A stretch of DNA of 64,000 nt from Rhinopithecus roxellana. Its lineage: Eukaryota; Chordata; Mammalia; Primates; Cercopithecidae. Shown here in pieces: positions 1-10,300 of the stretch. Position numbers and translations under genes: made by a program. Where the stretch lies: contig NC_044553.1 of the NCBI RefSeq assembly GCF_007565055.1, positions 102,709,858 through 102,773,857 on the forward strand, given 5' to 3'. Each line of letters opens with the position of its first letter. Positions within the stretch are counted from its first letter, which is position 1. The notes under the pieces are model-generated. The model did not search any database. It saw nothing but the letters and a program-made list of their open reading frames with translations, and was not told the origin of the DNA.

Positions 1-785
1 GGAAAGGTGAACTCAGTTGGGTTTGGGGACCGAGACAAACAGGACTTCAGTCTCTTTCTTCCCCATCAATCACGCTAGCTCCATCCGCTCCCGCTCCCGG
101 CTAGGGGACTTGTCGCAGCTGCAGGAAGAGACCTAGAACGCAATCTGAAGCTTTTCATTAGGGAAATAGGTGGCGCTGGGAGCAGTGCAAGAGGGTTCCG
201 CAACCTGGGGACACCCTCCGCCCCTACAGTACCGTCGGCTTCTGGAAAGCCGACCGTCTTCCTTTCCGGGAATCTCCTGCATCAACTCATGCCCAATTTC
301 TGGCCTCCCCTCTCGGAGAAATCGGCATTCTGAGGATGCCCTTGGCACTGAGGTGCTTGGAAGCTTCGGAGGTTTGGGAGCAAGTACAGTTCACCCCGAG
401 ATCACTGCGAAGCTTTGCCTCCGCCAAAGTACCCTACCAATCCCTAGGCCCCAACGGCTGCGAGGAGTGGGGGAGATTTTGCACACTGCACCCCCCCTTC
501 CTCCTCTCCCCACCCCCACTTCGCCATGTAAACACGAGGACTTTCTCGAGAGCCTTGGAGAGCCGCTCTAGTGGCTTCGGGCCCTGAAACCCCAGACTGG
601 GCTTGTTTGATGTTTAGCATCCCAAAGCGGCTCCCCACCCTGGCCCCAGCCTGGGAACTGGGAGCTGTGGGCAGGAGAGGAAGGAAAGCAGCTCTCTCAG
701 CTAGCAAGGGGGTCAGGGACTGGGCCAAGCTCAGAAGAGGGGAGAAGAGCGAGACAGATATGCTCTGAGTAGGGGAGACAGGGAT
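1..785. other. Non-coding unique DNA, no gene seen
   Basis: No recognisable repeat and no credible exon. Open frames here are short and overlap on both strands, as expected by chance in moderately GC-rich DNA. A C-rich tract lies near 489-525. A CTCF-like core near 168-177 is listed separately. Confidence 0.6.
168..177 (+). promoter_or_regulatory. CTCF-like core motif (weak)
   Basis: The ten bases AGGTGGCGCT match the 3' half of the CTCF core, but the 5' half (CCACN or CCGCN) is not matched. It is reported because a better, oppositely oriented match lies at 8821-8834. Binding is not shown. Confidence 0.22.
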
Positions 786-1370
786 CCCGGGCTGTTGCGG
801 CTACCAACAAGGGCACACACTGCGGTCCTCAAGGCCAGGAGGCGGATGGGGGCAGGGAATGCCTCAGCCAACAGGGCAGGGGCTCGGCCCTGCTGCTGGC
901 CCGGTGGGAAGTAGCCTGGGGCCCAGCGAATGAAATCCGAGTCAGGCCCGGGCAGTCTCCGCTAGAAACGCTCTGGGCACGCACTCCTGGAGACGCGGAT
1001 GCCCCGGGCGCTCCAGACCTGTGTCCTTGTAGGAGGCTTCTTCCCGAAGCTTAGAGTTTGGCCTTTCATAGGGAAAGACTTGCTCGGGAGCCTTCTAAGG
1101 AATTTTAAATCTTCCTGGGCCAGGGCTAGGGAGCGAGCTCTAGTGACAGTGTCTTGGTTTGGCATCCAACTCTCCAAATTTGAGGCCGCAGAGAAGAATT
1201 CTCAGACTTAGAGGCCGCACAGCCTTCAGCGCGCTCACCGCGTCCAGGCGTCAGCGAGGGGCTATCTCGAGGCGCGACTGCACAAAAGGTAGCGCGAATC
1301 TCTTCTCAGGCGATCCAGATAAGAGGAAATGAGAGCGGGGTTTTCTGACTTCCAACTCATTAGGGACCAG
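786..1370 (+). promoter_or_regulatory. Weak CpG-rich block ending in a strong splice donor
   Basis: CpG dinucleotides are clearly more frequent here than in the flanks (for example 955-1015 and 1215-1310), although the density is below that of the islands further right. The block ends with CCAG followed by GTAAGG at 1371-1376, a near-consensus 5' splice site. A CpG-rich start followed by a good donor fits the first exon of a non-coding transcript reading rightwards. No start site, TATA box or downstream partner exon can be fixed from the sequence, so the exon is a hypothesis. Confidence 0.35.
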
Positions 1371-1376
1371 GTAAGG

Positions 1377-4300
1377 TCAATGCTTTCTCTATTATGTCTT
1401 TATCTTAAAAGCGGGTCAATTTAAGATAAGGGAAAAAAAATCCAGGATCTGTGTGAACCGTGCTGATAAAGACTGACCCCTTTTCTGAACTAAAAGCAAG
1501 CCAGGCAGACATTCATTTTCTATAAACAAGAGAGTTGTTAGAAGCTGCCTTGAATTCTGATCGTGTGTCTCCAGACATCGCTCTCCCTTCCCTGCTCCCC
1601 ACCCCCCAGTTATTAGCGCGAGGAAGCGGAGTAGACGATTTTATTTGTGGAGAAGTAGGAAGCCTATTGGGAGATGAGAATCTGAGATGATATGGTTCTC
1701 AGGCATGGGCTACTGGCTTGTTTAGTTCAACTAGGACTTTCTTTTCGAATGGAAGGAAAGTGACAGACACGGGTATTGGGAGGGAGGAGGCTGAATGTTT
1801 TCTCTGCTGTTAGATCCTGGTTAGGAGACGCTGGACACCACGTTCCTCTGGCTCTCCCTGCCTTCCTGGCTGGCGCGTTCCTCCTCGTGCAGTTGTGTTT
1901 CTGAGACTTCAGGCCACCCTCTGTGGGGCCCAATTTAGTAGCTTACCTCAACTTGGAGCACAGGAAAGTTTTCTGGTGCCCCTTCGGCCAGTTGCTTCTA
2001 GAAGGAGTCATTTTCAGTCACCCTGTCTGGAAAGTTTGTCCACCCAAGCTGAGGGAATTGGATATGGATGGGAGTAGATGAAAGTAAGTTTTACTGAAGG
2101 GGTTCTGCATGTGCCCTTATCCTCACCTCATGTAGTTGTGTTTCTGAACTTTCTTTAATGAATCTCAAAGGAATGGAGAAAGAGCAGGCTCAGCAACTTG
2201 GCAGCACAGCTCTTGCCTCAGCTGAAGCCATAGCTGAAGTGGCTGGCTGCATTTCTCTCTGATAGTGACCTAATGCCCAACTTGGTGGGCATCGAGGCAT
2301 GATCCTGGGTTCCTGTGCCTCTCCTCGTTTGATAATGTTTCCCGTTTGACCTCTGCTACCTAAGCATTTATTACCCTTGTTATTATGAGTTGTAGCCAAG
2401 TTTTGGAAAGGGTTAGATTTAAATCCATTTTGCTGTTTTGTCTATTTTTGTTATTTGTAGGACACTTCAACATAAATTGATCACAGTGCTCTGCCTGAAA
2501 TATAAATAAAACATAACATAAATGTAGCAGGCAAAAGGACTTGTTAAAGAAAACTCTTGCCTCCCACATAAAATTCACATCTGATTCTGCTTACTCTGTA
2601 AGTGATTGCACACAGATTTCTATGTATTTATATGCATGTGTGTAAAGAGGTATATATACATATGTATCTATCTTATACACACGTATATACAAATATCGAT
2701 CTATCTTACATGCATATATTTATTTTATAAGACATTCAAAGGGAAAAATTGTAATATAGAATTCTCAGAGATTTTACAGAACCCGTTAGATGCAAGAACA
2801 TTGAATAAATTCACTACCTCAATTAAGGTGTCTCATTAGCTTCCCTGAAAAATTCAGATAGACCAAAACCCTTTAGTTTTACCCACTTTAAGTCAGAATA
2901 TTTATTTATTGTCATGTGAAACTCTGGATAACTAATTATGTTTTAGGAAATATTGAAATTTTTTCCTAAAGAATTTGAACTTGGTGTCTGAGACACAGCT
3001 GTGGATAAGACTTCTTGAGGCATTCTGTAACAAAAAAGATATTGTCCCTTGCTGAACTTATCCACCTATAAAAATCATGGGTATAAATACTACTGCCCTG
3101 GGACAACAACAGCAACAAACAAATGAAAACTGTTTCTGCTCTGCATTTGTTGGAAACGTCCTCTTGATTTCAGCCTTTAAGCCTTCACATAGTAGTGGAA
3201 ATAAGAATGCAGGTCTGAGTGTTGTCTGACAGCAAGGAAAAAGGCAAACTTTTTTTCCTCTCCCCTTTCCCCTCTATTTCACACATTTCTAGAGAATCCG
3301 GTCTTTGATTGTTAGACCTTGCTGTTAGTAACAGCAGGCTGTTGGTGGAGTGTTAAATATTCTATTTCTAGAGTATTGGTGATTGCTGATCATTCATTTC
3401 TAAAAACTCAGAGATATCAGGCCATGAAGTATCTTTGGATATCCTTCCCCTTTCCCTGTGCTCTGGATCCAGTCTATGGAAAATGACCCACAACAGGTTG
3501 GCCTCTACCTTTTCTGCATTCTCCCTCCTAATGCTACTGCTCTAAAGGTCCAAAGCTCTAGGAAAACAAGACTTTATTTGGCTCACGTGCTACTGATTTA
3601 CCTGATCTCTCCAGCACACACGGGGCTGAGTGCGCGCGCGCAGAAGAAAACCTGGGAATTACCGTAATGACACGAAGAGGACCGAGAGCTAGTTCCTCTG
3701 AGCTGACTGCACGCTCTGCCATAAACCTGGAGACTCAGTCAGTGTCTAAAGGAACTCGATATACCTATGTGTAAAGCGAACCTTCCAAAGTTATGGTCCC
3801 AACAGAGGCTTCCAGAGCATTAGATCTCTAAAGAGACTTGCAGCGACAGACTTTTCTAGAGGAGACTCAAGCCGCAGAGGATTAAATCTCTCTCTCTACC
3901 TGGCCACTTGATGGTGCCTCAAGGTCTGCAAGACCTGGGTTGCAACTAAGGGCCTGGGGGGGCTGTGCAGTGACAGCTTCTTCCTTCCCTTCTGATTCTA
4001 CTTCAGAAAGAATTGCAACTCTCAAACCACTGTGGTGCACACAGCACACATTCCTACTGCAAGCCACAGCAAACAGAAGTTGTAGCTAGTTCATCACTAC
4101 CCACTGACCTGGCAGTATTAACTGAAATGTTGATTACTGCTCCCTGGCCGTACTGTTCCCTGGCAGGACTCCTGAGTCTGGGCCTGGGTGCAGTAAACTC
4201 CGGAAGTGCTGCATTGTATCATACCTACAACTCACACAATAGATAAAGCTCAGACATCTCTCTACACATCTACATAGTCCATTCACTTCATACTGAAATC

Positions 4301-5455
4301 AAACAGAAAAACTTTTTAGAAATATTTAACAAAAAGCCAACCCACTCATGGCCATCATTTAGCACTGGGTGGGGGTAAAGAGAAAGAGAAACCCTTTGAG
4401 ATATATGGTAGCATGCAAACATGTTCACATTAACCTTCCTGTATTAATCATTTTCTATCAATTACAATGCCACATCAACACAATTAGTTGTTGAAAATTC
4501 TCAACATGGCTAAATACTTAGATTGTATTGGTGGTGCACCTGTGAAAGCTAGTTGGAGGCTGTGTATGTGGTTCTGCTCACTGGAAAGACAGAAGAGAGA
4601 AAGGCGGCTGGAAAGGAGACTGGGAGAAAAGAGAAACAACTGTTCCTGCTGAAAGTGTGTGGGCTTCTGAGGGAGGCTGCAGCAGCTGAGAAGTGCTGGT
4701 TATATATAGCTAGGTCAAAGTGATGGGGAGGTGGGGGTGATGGTGGATGACTGTTTATATACTGTGCCTGTGGTGTTTGGGGGGTGATCCTAGAGAGAAG
4801 GGCCTGGGAGACGGCTGGGAGGTGGTGTGTGTACCATGTCTGAACTTTGGGGCGGTAACACAATGGCAATGTAATTATCTGGCTGAAACATGCTCAAATA
4901 GCAAAAAGTTGCAAAATAGATCGACCTCCCAGAGAAGAGACAGAGCTGGTTACAGAGGTCTGCAGCCATCATCCTTTTTTCAATACATTTTAAACAAGAG
5001 GATCTAGCGAGTGATTCTGATTCAATACACATAATCAGTTTGCAAGTCTTATTTCCATTTGAAAACAGGGCCATTTGCAATCATAAGAGCCGGACACGCT
5101 GAAAGATACGGAGCGCATTCCGAGCAGATGATGGGTGACAGAATCTGTAGGCAAGCACTAAATATTTTCTTCCAGCTTCAGACCTTGGGCATCAGTCTTC
5201 GGTCCCGAAGTATTTTAAACGGAATATTCCTGTTGAATATATAATTTAATTGCTTAGAAAATGGAGACTCCATGGTTGGGAGGAAAAAACCGGCAAGAAA
5301 CGTGACAGAGAAACCTTGTTGATTGTGCTTCTCCGCGGTACTGGTTAACAGTCATTTAACGAAGAGTCTACCCATTGGGTAGAAGACTTGATGGAAAAAT
5401 TGAATTGGTTTTTAAGGGAATGGCCGCCAGAAGGGGTTGCCGGGGTTAACATTCT
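1377..5455. other. Unique AT-rich DNA between CpG-rich blocks
   Basis: About 4 kb without a recognisable SINE, LINE, LTR or DNA transposon and without a credible exon. Simple-sequence patches are a TA/CA-rich stretch at about 2640-2720 and a short alternating GC run at 3631-3642. The absence of insertions over this length is unusual for primate intergenic DNA. Confidence 0.55.
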
Positions 5456-6030
5456 CAGGCTAGAGCTGCGAATCCCTGGCTGGGTGTGGCCAGGACTGGC
5501 AGGGAGTCTGCGGGGCCTTCAGGGAAGCCCAGGGACAACTCTGCGACCTCCCAACGACGCCTCCAAAGACCTGGGGGCCCCTCGCGGCCCAGCTGTTCCA
5601 AATGGGTTGCCAAGTGTCTAAACTAGAAGTGTGGGCACTTGAAATCGCGAGCTGTCTTAGGGTCTCTCGCTGCGAAAGTTTGATTTCCAGGACCAAGAGA
5701 AGCAGCTGTCCCAGGCGCTTAGTTTCCTGCCCCGCAGCCTCATCCTCCCTGCATCCCCCACCTCTCAGTCTCCCCAGTCCCAGTCCTTACCCCGCCCATC
5801 CGCGGCCTCTCTCCCGACACCCAGCGGGCAGCCTGGCTGTCGGCCCCCGCCCGCCCCGCGTCCCCGCGTCCTCACGTCCCCGCGTCCCCACGTCCCCGCG
5901 CCCCGCCCCGCCCCGCCCCTGCCCAGGCTGTTCCTCCAGTTCCCGCGCTGGGAACAGCCTCGGCCGCGCGCCCCCTGCGGACGCGGCCCCCAATCCCTCC
6001 TGGAGATCACACCGGCAAGTCTGGTGTGCG
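5456..6030. promoter_or_regulatory. CpG island 1
   Basis: This block is GC-rich with dense CpG, strongest at 5790-5990, where CGCGTCC-type units and repeated CCCCGCCCC (Sp1/KLF-type GC boxes) occur. It falls abruptly into AT-rich DNA after about 6045. Long open frames on both strands follow from stop-codon scarcity in GC-rich DNA and show no domain. Such islands usually mark a promoter or a Polycomb-bound element. Direction of any transcription is not evident. Confidence 0.72.
5857..5919 (-). repeat. GC-rich minisatellite with G-quadruplex potential
   Basis: CGCGTCC/CACGTCC-type units of 7-8 bases repeat from 5857 to about 5897 and run into (CCCCG)n at 5901-5919. The bottom strand carries five runs of four G (complement of 5894-5897, 5901-5904, 5906-5909, 5911-5914, 5916-5919) with loops of one to three bases, a classical G-quadruplex pattern. 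Confidence 0.7.
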
Positions 6031-8050
6031 GAAGAGTAGAAACTTCCCGGGAATTTAGATCCCAGAATATACAAATATTAGTTCACTAGGTCACGACGAT
6101 GATGCAAACTCCAACTTGTAGGGATTTAAAAAAAAGATCTTAACGCACAATCTTTCTTTGTACAAATAAACGAAACCAAACAAAGCCAGCGAAGTACTGC
6201 TGTTTCCCTGGGGAATTTTCTTAAGGAAAAGAGAGATTCCGTCTCTGCCCAGATACCAACATCTAACGAATTTTCTAGGAGACTGAAACTCAAATTAATA
6301 ATAGTATGTGCTTAATGCTAATTCCATTTTTATTTCAAAGAAGGATAATTTATCAGCCTCTTCAAAGTGGTGCCTCGTAGGCAGGTGCTGTGCTTTTGGA
6401 TATCCTTGTAAAGCATTTTTGCTTCTGGGAAGATCTCAGAAGAACCAATAGATAAGGTGTGTGTATGTCGGTGGATGGAGGTGGGATTCTTTACAGCTCA
6501 TGGCCCTGCTTGTTCAATTTCATGCAAAACTCATTCTAAAAGCCCAGAGTTCTCTTTAATAGGGGCCAAATGGCAAGAACCCCAAAGATCTAAATATTTC
6601 ATTCTTCCTCCCTATACCTCCTTCACTGCGCCTTCCACCCCCAGCTATAAATTCTAGATTTTTTTTTTCTGTCTCTAGAACCCATCCTGTGGATAATTGA
6701 GAGTGACCCAGAGGCACTAATCTGCCCTGGGGTGAGGTGGGGGTGGCAGTGGAGGTAAGGCCTCCCACAAGCTCCCTGGTTCTGCAAACTGGGAGGACAG
6801 AACTCCTACAACTGGCAGGAGGTGAGGGGGATGCTGGGACCCACAGGACCTAGTCTGATAGGGGAAAGGGAAACAGGCTCCCATGACTGAGGACACAGCC
6901 TCAGACCAGGCTTGGCTGGGTGGACAGGAATGTGGTGCCCCAAAGCAGCAGAGATCCAGGACAGGAAGTTGCAGTCATCTGACAGCCCCATAGAGATACA
7001 TTGCCCACATGACTATTTTTAGAAGTGGTTGTGATTTGTGTTGATCCCTTCACACGCTCCCAGGCCCAGGATGCACAGGCGCTCGCTAACCCAAATCTTC
7101 AGGTGCAATCCCAGTCAGAAAGAAGAAACTTCAGCCTGCCCTCCTCAGGAAGACCCCTCCTGCCTCCCCAGTGTAGGTGTGTGAGACCCTCATTAGGACC
7201 CCAAGATCATGTGCAGAAGCATCAAACATCTTATTCTTGTATTTACAGCCTGGTGTGACTTTATTATCTACTTTTCATCTATTTCTTCATCCTTCCCCAT
7301 TTTCCATTTCTTTATTGCAATGCCTATGTTTTCTTTGCTTTCTTGTCCAATTCCAGTCATGGCTGCAGTCCTACTTTATAGGCAACTCGGTATTGTTTAT
7401 CCTAATGTCAGTACTAAAAGGAAAAGTAGAGAAAGTGGATGGGCTAAGTAATAAAGAATGAAAGTCAGTAAGGTCCATATGGGAGATCAGTTGGGGAGTA
7501 AGAAGACCAGAGAACAGCCAAGGTCAGCCTATCAGAGGACTAAGGAGAAAAATGATGGAAGCAAAGCAAAGCCGCAGCGTGGAGAAATTCAATTAATGTC
7601 AGTAGATGGGGAAGAATGAGTACAGCCGGGACCCAAGGCATATGCCTCCCCTGGAGGTGCACAGAGAGGGATAAGGAGGAAGCAGATGTGTGTATGGCAG
7701 TCTGTCTCTGAGCTGAGGGGCAAAACCTAGAAAAGCTGGCCTTCCCTTCTTCCAGGCTTTAAGAAGGGAAACTGTCCTGCCAGAGCAAATTAAAAGACTG
7801 TGGAGTCCAGGGGGCAGGACCAGGAGTTCGTCTGCGGAACCCCAGCCTGCTCCTCCACCCTGGACAGCTCCGGGTTCTGTACTCTGTGGAGGAACAGATT
7901 CAAGGGAAGCTGGGGGCAGAGGGCAAGGCCAGGGGAGAGGAAATAGCTTCTAGAAACTTCTGTGGAGACAGGCAAAACTCTTTTTCTGCACACGTGTCCC
8001 ATCCCTCCTCCCTGTAGTTTGGAGAGGGCATTTTAGGAAAAGAGCCCCTT
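6031..8050. other. Unique DNA between CpG islands
   Basis: No repeat family and no exon recognised. The stretch is mixed in composition, AT-rich to about 6460 and then purine-rich patches. Its only ORFs are under 100 codons and lack domains. Confidence 0.55.
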
Positions 8051-8935
8051 GGTTTTCCCCGACCTTGCGGTTAGACAGCGCCCCCTTTATTCTCCGCGAG
8101 CGCGGCCTGGACAAAGGCGTCACTTGGAGGGAGCCCCAGCTGCCTGTGAACTCCGAGCGGAATCCACCCCGCTTCCCTAACCCGAGTCGTTTCCCAGGAT
8201 GGAAGGTGGATCCCGGTTCCCCGTGATCAGGCTAGGCCGCAGGTTCTGGCTGGGCTGCACCCCCCAGGTCCCCGCCCCCAGCCCCCACCCCCTGCCCCGC
8301 TGGCCGGGCTCCGCAGGGCTCTCGCAGTTTCGGAGCCCGGGGACCCCGGCGCAGGGGGAGGCCTGGGCTTGCCCGGTGGCTCAGTGTGGAGAGAAGGAGA
8401 GGGGAGTCCCCCGCCCCGCACCCTCCAGGCTGCTTGGGGACTTCGAGGGGCTTGGAACCCGGGTACTCCTTTTTATGAGGTTCAACACACTGTGAGATAT
8501 TTTAGCTGCAACACAACCCTTTTAATGCCCACTATGACACCGACTGTGTGAGCGAGGCCCTTATTTGGTTGGTGAACGCCGGGGTGCACATCAAGACGCT
8601 TCCCTGCCTGGCAGGCACAGAACCCTCTCCATGGGCCCCGAGGCGGGAAACCGAGGTAGCTGAGAGGGACCGCGGCCCAGCACCGGCTAGTCTGGGTGGG
8701 AGGGCGGCCGCCCAGACTTCCTATGGTCGGCACCCTCTGCTTGGCCCCAGCCTAGAGGCCGCCATTTGAGTCCCCTCCCGGCCGCGGCTCCGCCGTCGGG
8801 GCTTTCCCCGGAAAGGCCCAGGCGCCACCTCGCGAAGTCAGCTTGGCTGGCTCCTGAGCCCAGTTCTGTCACCCCAAAGCAAGGGGCAGCACCCGCATCC
8901 TTCCTTGGCGACCTGCGCGCTCCCCTCCCTCCCGG
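8051..8935. promoter_or_regulatory. CpG island 2
   Basis: CpG-dense sequence with two cores, about 8070-8470 and 8570-8935, separated by an AT-rich insert at 8470-8545. It contains a G-rich CTCF half-site in reverse (8076-8090, bottom strand AGGGGGCGCTG) and a better CTCF-like site at 8821-8834. There are no conserved protein-like frames. It is most simply a promoter or Polycomb-type island near a regulator gene. Confidence 0.72.
8821..8834 (-). promoter_or_regulatory. CTCF-like site
   Basis: On the bottom strand the sequence reads TCGCGAGGTGGCGC, which differs from the textbook core CCGCGAGGTGGCGC at one position. It lies inside CpG island 2 and points left. Occupancy cannot be judged from sequence, and its CpGs could be methylated. 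Confidence 0.4.
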
Positions 8936-9745
8936 TTAATATTCTCCGATAATTTCCGAGGCAAAGATTTCCATTTTTTGGGGCGAATTTGTTTCATCTC
9001 TCTTGAATTCAGAAACAGAGCCTTCAAAAGTCTTAATGTGTGTTTATTTTTTCTAGCATTCAAATGAATGCGAAGCCACGGATCGAATCCCGTCACTCTT
9101 TGGGGGTTAGCTTCTCCCGATATTTCACACGGAAAACAAAACTGGGTCCCTCTTATTTGTACTTGTCCTTAACCTTTGCAGCAACTGCTGTAGATGCGGC
9201 TCTGTCCATTCTCTAATAGATTTTACCAGGGGCTGGTGACAGAGAACTGATTTCTTTTCTATTAGGGTTTAGCACATCTTTGTTGAAGGCCTGTAGAATG
9301 ACCAGGGATTAGATTTGCATCTCTTAGACGCCCTGTGTGGTCTTTGTGCGAAGCTTGTAACTGTTAAAAATGACTTGTTAGGAAGCGTGTGGGCTCTCAT
9401 CGCTCTCCTTTTGACAGAATGATTGTGAAATTCAGATTGGCCCTGTAGGATTTAGCCCGCAGATTCCACCTGAACCCTAAGCAATTAGACCCTAATCTCA
9501 CTGCAATCATATTTGAGTTAGGATTTGTTGCACTTTGTTTACTTCAATTAAAAGCAGTGGAATAATTTTTTCCAGCTTTTAAAGTGAAATCTCCGGGCAT
9601 AAAACCTTAGGACTTCTTAGAAATGCTTTTGGTAGTGATGGGGATTTCTTTTCCGTGTGGTTTCCTCCAAGTCCTCATGACCACCCCCTTCCTTCTCCCA
9701 TTTAAGTGACTCCTTTTTTCCCCCTGTTGCTCGCCAACGCATCTT
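8936..9745. other. Insertion-free AT-rich DNA between CpG islands 2 and 3
   Basis: No repeat recognised. The part from about 9410 to 9620 has the look of a conserved regulatory element: an unbroken mix of TTAGG, CAATTA and ACTTCAATTAAA words with no insertion. Conservation itself was not tested. Confidence 0.35.
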
Positions 9746-10300
9746 CACAGGGGGCTGAATTCGCGGCGCTTGGGAAGAACCGCGTGGAGATGACGTCCAA
9801 CTGGAGGGGCGCCCAAGCTCCGGCCGTCGCCCAGGTCCCCGATGGCGATCCTATGTCCCGCTGCCGCGCGGAGCTGACTGGTCCCCGCGTGGGTTTGGGC
9901 AGTGGGTGCCAGTCGGGGGTCTTTCTTCCTGCAGCAGAGCGGGCGCTTCTAAGGCTCTGGCCGCCAGCCCCCCGATGCGGCGACTGAGGGGGCGGCGTGG
10001 TCAGCCTGACCTCAGCGTGTGTTCCGGTAGCCTCCCGCCCGCGCCCGCAGAGCTGCCCGCAGTGACCGGCTGCGGCCCTACTGCGCAGGGTCGGCTCCAG
10101 GGGTGGGGGCGAGCGCTCTTTTTGGCAGGGTCTTCCTCTGAGCCAGCACTGGCCCAGCGGCCGTCGCACCTCCCGAGAGCTCGAGACTTGACTTCTTCAT
10201 CTCCTCGCTGGGCCCCAGAGGCCCAAAGCCCAGGATTCTGGGCCCAGCCTCCTGCCGGGCTGCACAGGGCCGGTCGCCCAGGTCGTCAGGATCTCTGTCG
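9746..10300. promoter_or_regulatory. CpG island 3
   Basis: Dense CpG from about 9756 to 10300, bounded on both sides by AT-rich DNA. Open frames of about 150 codons run on both strands at once, which is a composition effect rather than a gene. It is the rightmost of three islands within 5 kb. Confidence 0.72.

Noticed and set aside
5602..6039. 145-codon proline- and serine-rich frame
   Set aside because: It spans CpG island 1 and its minisatellite. The same effect gives long reverse frames.
9065..9105. tRNA B-box-like sequence (GGATCGAATCCCG)
   Set aside because: It has one mismatch to the B box, but no A box at the right distance and no cloverleaf could be drawn.
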